DNA from: Gemmatimonadaceae bacterium
GTDB lineage: Bacteria > Latescibacterota > UBA2968 > UBA8231
DNA length: 64,000 nucleotides
NCBI GenBank assembly: GCA_002726335.1
Contig: PBSR01000017.1
Location: forward strand, 17,429-81,428
Direction of reading: 5' to 3'
The notes beneath the pieces were generated by a model, which made no database searches, was not told the DNA's origin, and worked only from the letters and a program-made list of their open reading frames with translations. Made by a program: the position numbers and the translations under genes. Positions 8,388-16,368 of the stretch are shown one piece after another (the stretch's first letter is position 1; every line of letters begins with the position of its first letter).

Positions 8388-10624
8388 AGAGCTCTCACTT
8401 TGGCCAGTTCCGTCTGCATGTCGACGAGGTTGCGGTAGACACCTTCCTCCTGCTCAAGCAGCGCGGCATGTGAGCCCTCCTCGACGATCCGACCCTTGTC
8501 CAGGACGAACAATCGATCCGCGTTCTTCAACGTCGACAGACGATGAGCGATGGCGAAGGTCGTGCGGTTGGCCGTCAATCGCTCCAGTGCCTCCTGGATC
8601 TCGAATTCGGTCTGCGTGTCCACCGAGCTTGTGGCTTCGTCGAGGATGAGGACCCGGGGATTGCCGATGAGCGCTCTGGCGATGGAGATCCGCTGCCGTT
8701 CGCCGCCGGAGAGACGACCGCCGCGCTCGCCTACCTCACTGTCGTAGCCGTCGGGAATCTTCATGATGAACTTGTGGGCATTGGCGGCCCGCGCCGCAGC
8801 GATGATCTCGGAACGGGATGCCTCAGGGCGGCCGTAGGCGATGTTCTGTGCGATGGAGCCCTGGAACAGCAGGGGCTCCTGCAGGACGACCCCGATCTGG
8901 GCCCGCAGCTTCTTCTGCTGCAGGTCGGTGATCGACACACCATCGATGAGGATCTCCCCGTCCGTCGCGTCGTAGAAGCGGGAGATGAGATTCACCAGCG
9001 TCGACTTGCCGGCACCGGAGTGTCCGACGAGGCCGATCATCTCTCCCGGTTCGACGGTGCATGACACTCGGTCCAGGATGCGGGCAAAACCGTCGTAGGT
9101 GAAGGAGACATTACGGAACTCGACGCGCCCCTCGATCACGCCCGGGTCCTTCGCGTCGGGCCGGTCCATCACCTCGGGTTCGGTATCGAGGATCTCGAAA
9201 ACCCGCTCGGCTGTGGTGGCCGCCGACTCGAGTTCGTCCGATAGTCGGCTCAGTTCACGCACTGGGCTGAGAAACATGACCATGTAGGAGATGAAGGCCT
9301 GCAGCTCGCCCAGGGTCAGCGTGTTCTCCAGAACACGATTGCCACCGAACCACCAGAGGATGACCGAGCCCATGGAGGTGATGAAGGCGATGCCGGGCAG
9401 GAAGTAGGACTTCATCTTCACCGACACCATACGCGACTCACGCAACTCCGTATTGCGCTTGTCGAAGGTGCCGATCTCGCGGCCCTCCTGGGCGAAGGCC
9501 TTGACGACTTTCACCCCGGGGATCGTATCCGCCAGCTGCGAGTTCAGTGCCGAAATGCGCCGCCAGATCGTGTGGAACACCCAGTGGATCCGTTTGCGGT
9601 AGAACAAGGTGACGGCAAGCATGATCGGCGTGGGGATCAGCGCCAGCAGGGCCAGCTCCCAGTTCATCCAGAACAACGCCCCGCCGATGCCGAGCAGTGT
9701 CAGGATGGCGATGACCATGTCCTGAAAGCCAGTGGTGATGAAACCGCGCATGCGCTCCGTATCGCTCGTCACGCGGGTCATGATGCGGCCAGTGGAATGC
9801 TGGCTGTAGAACGACAGGGACAACAGCTGCAGATAGTTGAAGATCTCGGTTTGCAGGTCGTACGTGATGCGTTGACCCAGCCACCCGAGCGTGTAGGAAC
9901 GCACGCCGTTGATCAGCATGCGACTGAAGTGGATGGAAAGCAGCCCCATGACGATCCACAACAGGTCATCGACGTACCCCGCCTCCGGTATCATCGGCCC
10001 CAGATCTAAGTCCTGCCGGCGGACACCCTCGGCGTCGGTGCCCATGTAGTCGGAGATAACGGGCGTGATCACATCGTCGATGAGCCGTCGGTTCAGCTGC
10101 GGCGGCAGCATGCCGATGGCCGTCATCGTCAGGGTCAGAACAAACCCGAAGATGGCCACCTTCTTGTACGGCTTGACGTAGGAGAACAGTCGCCAGAAGG
10201 TTTCGCGTTTCTTGATGCAGGCGGGGCAGACCTTCGAACCGGCCCGCAAGGCGCGGCCGCAGGTCTCGCAGTGTTCGACGCGCCGGTGCGGGATGGCGCC
10301 ATCGTCGTCGTCCTCACCCACCCGGACCGTGGGACTGGCCATGGCTGCTTCCACGACCTGCGGGATGGACGAGAACTTGAAGTAGTTGCCCTGGGAGAAA
10401 CGGACGAGCTCGTGCATGCCGTCGGGCATGTCGATGACGAGTGAACCGTTGCCGACGTAGCTGCGCGTCTGGATGCGCTTCACCTCGGCCAGCGGAAAGG
10501 TATCGACTCGCGGCGCGCCACCATTGGCGTGCAATACGAGGATGCGCTCGTCCGTCAGAACGAGCCAGTTCTCACCGTAGCGCCCGTCGCGATCCAGATC
10601 GGCGACCAGCAAAGCGAGGAGCAA
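8384..10624 (-). CDS. ABC exporter with N-terminal PH-like and zinc-ribbon segments
   Basis: A fused half-transporter. Residues 1-100 look PH-like (LTDERILVL... FPLAEVKRIQ), then a zinc ribbon CETCG...CPAC near 118-135 precedes a six-helix exporter membrane domain. The ATPase shows Walker A GHSGAGKST, signature LSGGERQRIS and Walker B VLILDEATSSVD. This architecture with DUF1854 next door matches the ABC transporter of cyanophycin-associated loci; the substrate is unknown. The start is uncertain: TTG 10624 falls inside conserved-looking sequence. The frame stays open upstream to 10795 and reads plausibly (PFPPSEEIAATDLLEP), but contains no ATG, GTG or TTG. An out-of-frame ATGATG sits at 10759-10764, so a rare start or a base error is possible. 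Confidence 0.88.
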   Translation of the reverse strand: MLLALLVADLDRDGRYGENWLVLTDERILVLHANGGAPRVDTFPLAEVKRIQTRSYVGNGSLVIDMPDGMHELVRFSQGNYFKFSSIPQVVEAAMASPTVRVGEDDDDGAIPHRRVEHCETCGRALRAGSKVCPACIKKRETFWRLFSYVKPYKKVAIFGFVLTLTMTAIGMLPPQLNRRLIDDVITPVISDYMGTDAEGVRRQDLDLGPMIPEAGYVDDLLWIVMGLLSIHFSRMLINGVRSYTLGWLGQRITYDLQTEIFNYLQLLSLSFYSQHSTGRIMTRVTSDTERMRGFITTGFQDMVIAILTLLGIGGALFWMNWELALLALIPTPIMLAVTLFYRKRIHWVFHTIWRRISALNSQLADTIPGVKVVKAFAQEGREIGTFDKRNTELRESRMVSVKMKSYFLPGIAFITSMGSVILWWFGGNRVLENTLTLGELQAFISYMVMFLSPVRELSRLSDELESAATTAERVFEILDTEPEVMDRPDAKDPGVIEGRVEFRNVSFTYDGFARILDRVSCTVEPGEMIGLVGHSGAGKSTLVNLISRFYDATDGEILIDGVSITDLQQKKLRAQIGVVLQEPLLFQGSIAQNIAYGRPEASRSEIIAAARAANAHKFIMKIPDGYDSEVGERGGRLSGGERQRISIARALIGNPRVLILDEATSSVDTQTEFEIQEALERLTANRTTFAIAHRLSTLKNADRLFVLDKGRIVEEGSHAALLEQEEGVYRNLVDMQTELAKVRAL

Positions 10625-10913
10625 CTCGCCCGGGTGCAGCTCCCGACGCAGGTGCGGCTCTAGTTCTTCCGAGATGGGTTCGAGGAGGTCCGTGGCGGCT
10701 ATCTCCTCGGAGGGCGGGAAAGGACGTTCAACCAGCTGCGGCGCAGGTCCGCGGGAACCATCATAAAGGACTGAATCTCTTGGTGTTGGGGCCGTTCAAG
10801 ATCTGTCAACAGCCCGTCAAATCACGTAACCTAAGCTAATGCACGAGGTTACGCGTGGCAACAGAGCCTCTCAAAGGTTGTCACGGGGGATTCATCCGGC
10901 GTAGATTCCGGCC

Positions 10914-11948
10914 ATGCCCACAACCTATACGCCCCAGCAGATACGCCAACGCCTCGATCGCCTGCCGCGCCTGCGGCTGGCCGCCTTGCCCACCCCACTT
11001 GACGAACTGCCGCGTCTTTCGACGGCTGTCGGTGGTCCCCGTATCTGGATGAAACGGGAAGATCTGACGGGCCTGGCCTTCGGCGGCAATAAGATTCGCG
11101 AGTTCGAGTACTCCATAGCGCCGGCGGTAGCCGCCGGATGTGACGTGCTTGTTCATGGCGCCGCGGCCCAGTCCAATCAGTCGCGGCAGACGGCGGCCGT
11201 CGCAGCTCGACTTGGCATGAAGTCCGTGCAGGTGGGCCGCGCCGACGCCCACGCACAGCCCCAGGGCAACCTGCTGCTGTCCCATCTGTTCGGTGCCGAA
11301 GTCCTGTTGCCACCCATCGACGAGCAGGGAGCAACGTTGCAGGCCACGATGGAACGTCTGCGCGCCGCGGGGCACAAACCGTACAACACGAGCTCTGACG
11401 GTGCCGTCTACCGTGGCATCGCCTACGTCGACGGCTTCCTCGAGCTGTGGTCGCAGCTGCGGGAGCGCGGCGTGAAACCCGACGTCATCTACCTCTGCTC
11501 CGGGGCACACACACACACGGGCATTGTCGTGGCAGCCAGAGCCCTCGGTCTTCCCCTGCGCGTCGTCGGTATCAGCCCCAGTCCCCGGGACGACGACGAC
11601 GCGGCGCAGCACATGGCGCAGCTGGCTGCCGAGCACTGCCGGATCCTCGACCTCGACCTCGACATCACGCCGGACGATCTGGAGAGCACCGCCGAGTTCG
11701 TCGGCCCCGGCTACGGCGTCGTCACCGACGGCAGCCGCGAGGCGCTGCAACTGGCCGCACGCAGCGAAGGACTCGTGCTCGATCCCTGTTACACGGGCAA
11801 AGCCATGGCGGGTCTCATCGCCCATGTGCGCGCCGGCTGGTGGACGGCACAGCAGACGGTCGTCTTCGTACATACGGGTGGCACGCCGGCGCTGTTCGCC
11901 TACGCCGATGAGCTGGGGCTGGATTTCGAGACTACGGACGGCACGTGA
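10914..11948 (+). CDS. PLP-dependent D-cysteine desulfhydrase / ACC deaminase family
   Basis: A 344-residue fold-type II PLP enzyme. Residues 44-60, IWMKREDLTGLAFGGNK, contain the PLP lysine (K60) in the GGNK motif of the D-cysteine desulfhydrase/ACC deaminase group. HGAAAQSNQSRQTAA follows, with the SN(H/Q)xRQ phosphate-binding pattern. The C-terminal VFVHTGGTPALFAY is the glycine-rich loop. Family members convert D-cysteine to pyruvate, ammonia and H2S, or deaminate ACC or related D-amino acids; sequence alone does not choose. Its stop overlaps the GTG of glcD, so it is the first gene of a three-gene operon. Confidence 0.88.
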   Translation: MPTTYTPQQIRQRLDRLPRLRLAALPTPLDELPRLSTAVGGPRIWMKREDLTGLAFGGNKIREFEYSIAPAVAAGCDVLVHGAAAQSNQSRQTAAVAARLGMKSVQVGRADAHAQPQGNLLLSHLFGAEVLLPPIDEQGATLQATMERLRAAGHKPYNTSSDGAVYRGIAYVDGFLELWSQLRERGVKPDVIYLCSGAHTHTGIVVAARALGLPLRVVGISPSPRDDDDAAQHMAQLAAEHCRILDLDLDITPDDLESTAEFVGPGYGVVTDGSREALQLAARSEGLVLDPCYTGKAMAGLIAHVRAGWWTAQQTVVFVHTGGTPALFAYADELGLDFETTDGT

Positions 11949-13429
11949 ACCTGCCGACGCCGCAGCCTGAGCGCCTGGCCCGGCGTAGCGATCTGGTGCG
12001 CCGCCTGGCCGGGCTGGTTGACACAGGCGGCCTCATTCATCGTGCCGAAGACCTCGTCGTCTATGAGTGTGACGGCGTTTCGGCCTATCGGCAGACCCCT
12101 CTCGCCGTCGCCCTGCCGACATCCACCCAACAGATCATCGAGGTGGTGCAGGCCTGCGGTGAACTCGACATCCCCATCGTTCCCTGGGGAGCCGGCACGG
12201 GGCTATCCGGCGGCGCCCTGCCTCTCGGCGACGGCATCGTCCTCAGCCTGGCGCGCATGAACCGGGTTCTGCGCGTCGATATCGAGGATCGCGCCGTCAC
12301 CGTCGAGCCGGGCGTGACGAACCTCGCCGTATCTCACGCGGTGGCCGCACACGGCTGCTACTACGCCCCCGACCCCTCGAGCCAGATCGCCTGCACTATC
12401 GGCGGCAACATCGCCGAGAACGCCGGTGGCGTGCACTGCCTGAAGTACGGCACGACGACGAACAACCTGCTCGGGGTACAGCTCGTATTGCCTGACGGCG
12501 ACATCGTCGACATCGGCTCCGCCGCCATGGAGCGCTCCGGCTACGATCTGCTGGCCCTGTATGCCGGCTCGGAAGGCTTGCTCGGTATCGTCACCGAGGC
12601 GACACTGCGAATCCTGCCGAAGCCCCAGTCGGCGCGGGCGCTGATGGCCGCATTTGATACGGTGGCAGCCGCCGGCGCGGCCGTGGCCGACATCATCGGC
12701 GCCGGCATCGTGCCGGCCGGCATGGAGATCATGGATCGACTCTCCATCGAAGCGGTGGAGGAATTCCTCGGCTGCGGCTATCCCGTCGGCGTCGAAGCCC
12801 TGCTGCTGGTCGAGGTGGACGGTCCCGCTGCCGAGGTCGATGCCCAGATCACCGCCGTGGAAGCGCTGGTATCGACGGCCGGATCGCCACAGATCCGCCA
12901 TGCCGATACGCCCGAGGAGCGCCAGCGTCTGTGGGCGGGACGCAAGGCCGCCTTCCCTGCCATGGGTCGGATCAGCCCCGACTACTATTGCATGGACGGC
13001 ACGATCCCACGGGGCCGCCTGCCCGATGTGCTGGACCGTATCGCGACCCTGTCCGCGGCCTGCGGCCTGCGGGTGGCCAATGTGTTTCATGCCGGCGATG
13101 GCAACCTGCATCCGCTGGTGCTCTACGACAGCAACGTGGATGGCGAACTCGAGCAGGCCGAAGAACTCGGTAGCGAGATCCTCAAGGTCTGCGTCGAGGT
13201 CGGGGGCGTACTCTCCGGCGAACACGGCATCGGCATGGAGAAGCGCGACCTCATGCCCTGCCAGCTCTCCGATGACGATCTAGACTTGCAGGGGGAACTG
13301 AAACGCGCCTTTGATCCGACCGGGTTGCTGAATCCGGGCAAGGTCTATCCTGTGCTGCGCACCTGCTCCGAAGGGCGAATGCACGGACACGCCGGGCACC
13401 AGCCGATGGCCGACCTGGAGCGGCCTTAG
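11945..13429 (+). CDS. glcD: FAD-linked oxidase, glycolate oxidase subunit GlcD type
   Basis: A 494-residue flavoprotein of the VAO/PCMH fold that oxidises glycolate or D-lactate. The FAD-binding half shows PWGAGTGLSGGALPLGDG and CTIGGNIAENAGG; the C-terminal FAD-linked oxidase domain shows FHAGDGNLHPL and SGEHGIGMEKRD, all hallmarks of GlcD. It starts with GTG overlapping the stop of the PLP enzyme gene and ends immediately before the TTG of glcE, so the three are translationally coupled. The iron-sulfur partner GlcF is not adjacent. Its substrate could also be a related 2-hydroxy acid. Confidence 0.92.
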   Translation: MNLPTPQPERLARRSDLVRRLAGLVDTGGLIHRAEDLVVYECDGVSAYRQTPLAVALPTSTQQIIEVVQACGELDIPIVPWGAGTGLSGGALPLGDGIVLSLARMNRVLRVDIEDRAVTVEPGVTNLAVSHAVAAHGCYYAPDPSSQIACTIGGNIAENAGGVHCLKYGTTTNNLLGVQLVLPDGDIVDIGSAAMERSGYDLLALYAGSEGLLGIVTEATLRILPKPQSARALMAAFDTVAAAGAAVADIIGAGIVPAGMEIMDRLSIEAVEEFLGCGYPVGVEALLLVEVDGPAAEVDAQITAVEALVSTAGSPQIRHADTPEERQRLWAGRKAAFPAMGRISPDYYCMDGTIPRGRLPDVLDRIATLSAACGLRVANVFHAGDGNLHPLVLYDSNVDGELEQAEELGSEILKVCVEVGGVLSGEHGIGMEKRDLMPCQLSDDDLDLQGELKRAFDPTGLLNPGKVYPVLRTCSEGRMHGHAGHQPMADLERP

Positions 13430-14584
13430 TTGCCCGGAAACGTCCTCCGTCCAGCCGACGCCGGTCAGGTCGCCGAGCTGGTTCGCGACGCCGCTGCCAA
13501 CGATTCGAGCCTGGCCCTGCGTGCCGGTCGCACCAAGGACCGCCTCGGGCGTGCCACGTCGGCGGTCCACCCCGTCGACCTGTCCGCCCTGAGCGGCGTC
13601 GTCACCTACGAACCCGAGGAGCTCATCCTCATCGCGCGTCCGGCGACCCCGCTGGCCGAGGCGGAGGCGCTGCTGGCCGAGCATGGACAGCACCTGGCCT
13701 TCGAGCCGCCGTACTGGGGGACCGGCGCGACGCTTGGTGGCACACTCGGGGTGGCAGCTTCTGGCCCCCGGCGGTTTGTCGCCGGTGCGGCTCGCGACTT
13801 CGTCCTGGGAATGGAGTTCGTCGACGGTCAGGGGCGGGTGATCCACGCCGGCGGCCGCGTGGTCAAGAATGTGACCGGCTATGACCTGTGGCGATCCCTG
13901 GTGGGAGCCTATGGGACACTCGGCATCATGACCGAGGTGTGTCTGAAGCTGTGGCCGCAACCTGCGAGCCAGCGGACACTGGCCGTTGCCGGCCTGCAGC
14001 GGCAGGCCGCCCTGGCTCTCATGTTGGACTGGTCTCGACGCCCTGAGTCTATCACCGGCATCGCGTGCACCTCGGAAGACGACACGGTATGGATCCGTAT
14101 AGAAGGATCTGAAGCTGCGACACTGCCACAGACCGAAACCCTCTGGCGGGAAGCCGGCGCGGGAGACATCCTGTCACAGACCGCATCGAGAAACCGATGG
14201 GAATCGCTGCGCGAGGGTGGCGATCTGACGGCCGCAGCGGGCGAGGTCTGTTTCCGCATCGTCGTGCCTCCCTCCCGGGCCGACGACGCCCTGACACAAC
14301 TGACCGAACGAGGCCTGTCGCGCTGGTGTCTCGACTGGGCGGGGGGTCTGCTCTGGGCCGTGATGCCCGAAGACTGCCCGGCGCACGCCGTGCACGCCAT
14401 CGCCGACGGCGTAGCTGGAATGGCGTCTCGTCTGAGCTCCGAGCCGCAGGATGCCAATCGGGAAGCCTTCACGCCGTTGTCAGCCGGCGTGGGACGGCTG
14501 AACGAGAGCTTGCGGCGAACGCTGGACCCGCACGCTCTGTTCAATCCCGGTCGTGCGGCCTCTCCTCGCGCAGGCCGACCTTGA
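13430..14584 (+). CDS. glcE: FAD-binding glycolate oxidase subunit GlcE type
   Basis: A 384-residue protein with the FAD-binding PCMH domain of GlcE. WGTGATLGGTLGVAASGPRR is the flavin loop, and GRVVKNVTGYDLWRSLVGAY is the typical GlcE sequence. It begins with TTG directly after the TAG of glcD with no gap, so it depends on coupled translation. The C-terminus RTLDPHALFNPGR is the usual end of the family. The gene overlaps the 3' end of the convergent CBM9-like gene by about 44 bases. No glcF follows, so electron transfer must use a partner encoded elsewhere or a different acceptor. Confidence 0.88.
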   Translation: MPGNVLRPADAGQVAELVRDAAANDSSLALRAGRTKDRLGRATSAVHPVDLSALSGVVTYEPEELILIARPATPLAEAEALLAEHGQHLAFEPPYWGTGATLGGTLGVAASGPRRFVAGAARDFVLGMEFVDGQGRVIHAGGRVVKNVTGYDLWRSLVGAYGTLGIMTEVCLKLWPQPASQRTLAVAGLQRQAALALMLDWSRRPESITGIACTSEDDTVWIRIEGSEAATLPQTETLWREAGAGDILSQTASRNRWESLREGGDLTAAAGEVCFRIVVPPSRADDALTQLTERGLSRWCLDWAGGLLWAVMPEDCPAHAVHAIADGVAGMASRLSSEPQDANREAFTPLSAGVGRLNESLRRTLDPHALFNPGRAASPRAGRP

Positions 14585-15359
14585 GCGTACCCAGAGACAC
14601 TGCCCCCACAGCGGTCGATGGCGGTCGGGATTCTGAGAAGCGGACCAACCCGAAGCGGGACGGCACGTGGTACTGGGGCTTCTCTGTCTGCGTGTCCGAC
14701 CAGACGCTGAACTGGGGATTCGTCTTCCCGCCGATCCGGTAGAGATTCAAGCGCCACTCATCGCCAGCTGCCGGCGGCAACCGGGGTGCGTACTCCTCGA
14801 AGCTCGCAAAGGGAATCGCAATCTCCGTCGTCCACCGATCATCGGTGTCGCTGTCGTCGTTGAGCGTGCCCTCGATGGTGATGGCCACTTCCACGCCCGG
14901 CGCATTCCAGCTGCTGCTCCGGCCATCGCGCGGTGATCGATCGAGGATTGTGCCGAGGGCGTTGAACTCGAAGTTGAAGTAGTCATCGACGTTTGCTGTG
15001 TCAGGGGCGACGAAGACCTCGACGGCATCGTCACGAGACACGGCGGCGTCGCGATTCCGCAGCGTCGCCGAGATGTGTTGATCCGACGCCACGAAGGAGA
15101 CGTAGAGAAAGCGGTCATCCCAGAGGAGCCGCGCCTCGGTCGGCTCCTGCTCGCCACTCTCATGCCACGGGAAGATGAACGGCCGTACCGGGCGGGCATC
15201 CCGCCAACTTGCCTCGTCCAGGACACCATCGATGGTGTTCTGCGTGTCCGCCCGATGCACCGTGTAAGATGGCAGGTCGGACTGTGCCTTCACCTGCACT
15301 GCAAGACACACAAGGCAGACGCAGATCCGCATCGTCCATCTCTCGATCTTCCGAAGCAT
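14541..15359 (-). CDS. Secreted CBM9-like (DOMON-fold) carbohydrate-binding family protein
   Basis: An exported protein of about 272 residues. The start is placed at MLRKIERWTMRICVC because a signal peptide (MRICVCLVCLAVQVKA) follows directly; ATG 15332 is an alternative. The mature part has the family-9-like pattern: NTIDGVLDEASWRDA, then ARLLWDDRFLYVSFVASD, then DDAVEVFVAPD, then YFNFEFNALGTILD, and ending with a conserved WRLNLYRIG. Such domains bind sugars or act as heme/sugar-binding modules of larger enzymes; here it stands alone. The C-terminus overlaps the convergent glcE by 44 bases, and no terminator is visible between them. Confidence 0.85.
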   Translation of the reverse strand: MLRKIERWTMRICVCLVCLAVQVKAQSDLPSYTVHRADTQNTIDGVLDEASWRDARPVRPFIFPWHESGEQEPTEARLLWDDRFLYVSFVASDQHISATLRNRDAAVSRDDAVEVFVAPDTANVDDYFNFEFNALGTILDRSPRDGRSSSWNAPGVEVAITIEGTLNDDSDTDDRWTTEIAIPFASFEEYAPRLPPAAGDEWRLNLYRIGGKTNPQFSVWSDTQTEKPQYHVPSRFGLVRFSESRPPSTAVGAVSLGTLKVGLREERPHDRD

Positions 15360-15569
15360 ACACTCTGACCTGGCAGTTGAGGCCAACGAAGCTGGCACAG
15401 AACAGATGGACAGTGGACCGCAAGCTCTGCTCAAGGCCACATCTCGATTCATGGCAAGTCCTTTGATACCTCTGCGTTCGACATCGCGCATGATGGCAGC
15501 GCCGCGTGACTGAAGGCGCAGTGGTGACTTCTGGACATCTGGTCCTGTCGATCCTCACTGTTCTGTTCG

Positions 15570-15842
15570 CTAGGTCCGTCGCTCCACGATCGCCAACAGT
15601 TTGCGGAGTCCGCGAGACAGCAGCAACCGTCCCATGTCACGCAGACGCGGTGAGGCAACCATGGAAGCGGCCAGACACCCGACGCCCAGCAACACATGAT
15701 GGTGAAGCACATGCCAGACGCCCAGCGTCACATACGCTGCCCCGACGACCTGCCAGAGCCGCTGCTGAGGCAGCCAGGGCGAGGGGACCTGGCGTCGGAA
15801 GTCCGGCCGGAGCCTTGAATTCGGGGCAACCACTGTCGTCAA
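15570..15842 (-). CDS. Small two-helix membrane protein, unknown function
   Basis: About 90 residues, not recognised. It starts with TTG one base after the stop of the upstream small gene (TAA-C-TTG), which supports this start and coupled translation. Two hydrophobic stretches, WQVVGAAYVTLGVWHVL and VLLGVGCLAASMVA, are separated by a short His-rich turn (HHH), suggesting a helical hairpin in the membrane with a basic C-terminal tail. Third codon positions are strongly G/C, as in real genes of this window. It may work with the protein encoded just before it. Confidence 0.5.
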   Translation of the reverse strand: MTTVVAPNSRLRPDFRRQVPSPWLPQQRLWQVVGAAYVTLGVWHVLHHHVLLGVGCLAASMVASPRLRDMGRLLLSRGLRKLLAIVERRT

Positions 15843-15843
15843 G

Positions 15844-16146
15844 TTAATTGAGGTGCTGAATCGTCTCATCGGTGCGCGCCCATTCAGCCAGCACCGTACG
15901 TCCTTCTCCCTCGAGAAAGCCTCTCTCCAGCGTGACATAGCGCGCCTCGATGCGTCCCTGGTCCGCCACCGGATGACGGAACTGACGCGGCTGCAGCAGG
16001 ATTGCAGTCATGTACACCTCTCCCAACGCATGTCCGGCGAGGGCCACGTGGGCAAACGTGTAGTGGTGCGGCCGGGGGCGCTGCCTGTTTCGCAGTTGTT
16101 CGATGATGTGACTGTCCTGTTCCATTCGGGCCCCCATTGTCTTCAT
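15844..16146 (-). CDS. Small soluble protein of unknown function
   Basis: A 100-residue protein with no family I can name. MEQDSHIIEQLRNRQRPRPH is a polar start, followed by HHYTFAHVALAGHALGEVYM, a His-rich helix, and a C-terminal half with LERGFLEGEGRTVLAEW. Codon usage is typical of the region, so it is probably a true gene. ATG 16146 has AGGGG about 9 bases upstream; ATG 16125 is another option. It is preceded by the strongest promoter-like sequence of the window, with dyads over the -10 region, so it is likely regulated. Confidence 0.6.
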   Translation of the reverse strand: MKTMGARMEQDSHIIEQLRNRQRPRPHHYTFAHVALAGHALGEVYMTAILLQPRQFRHPVADQGRIEARYVTLERGFLEGEGRTVLAEWARTDETIQHLN

Positions 16147-16217
16147 ATTACATCCCCTGTGTGGGGCACGCCTACCGTGAGTCCGAGTGCATCGGCGAGA
16201 GAAGAGTTTAATGTCAC

Positions 16218-16254
16218 ATGATATTTCTCTATATCATATGATATTTTATATCAT
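16218..16254. promoter_or_regulatory. Candidate operator: two adjacent dyads of ATGATAT
   Basis: Four copies of one 7-mer in alternating orientation: ATGATAT (16218-16224), ATATCAT (16231-16237), ATGATAT (16238-16244), ATATCAT (16248-16254). The middle two abut as a perfect 14-bp palindrome. The array covers the -10 box and the expected transcription start, the usual place for a repressor. Confidence 0.6.
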
Positions 16255-16279
16255 ACTTCGTAATACTATTAAATGTCAA
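16250..16279 (-). promoter_or_regulatory. Near-consensus sigma-70 promoter
   Basis: On the minus strand a perfect -35 TTGACA (16274-16279) and a -10 TATGAT (16250-16255) are separated by 18 bases, inside an AT-rich island that stands out from the GC-rich surroundings. It points at the small gene starting at 16146, giving an untranslated leader of about 100 bases. Confidence 0.75.
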
Positions 16280-16368
16280 GACAGAATCCGATGAGAGACC
16301 GAGCCATTGCTCTCGTCGTACAGCTCCCGCGAGCAAAGCCTCCGATGTTTTTCCAGGACGCCAGCTGA

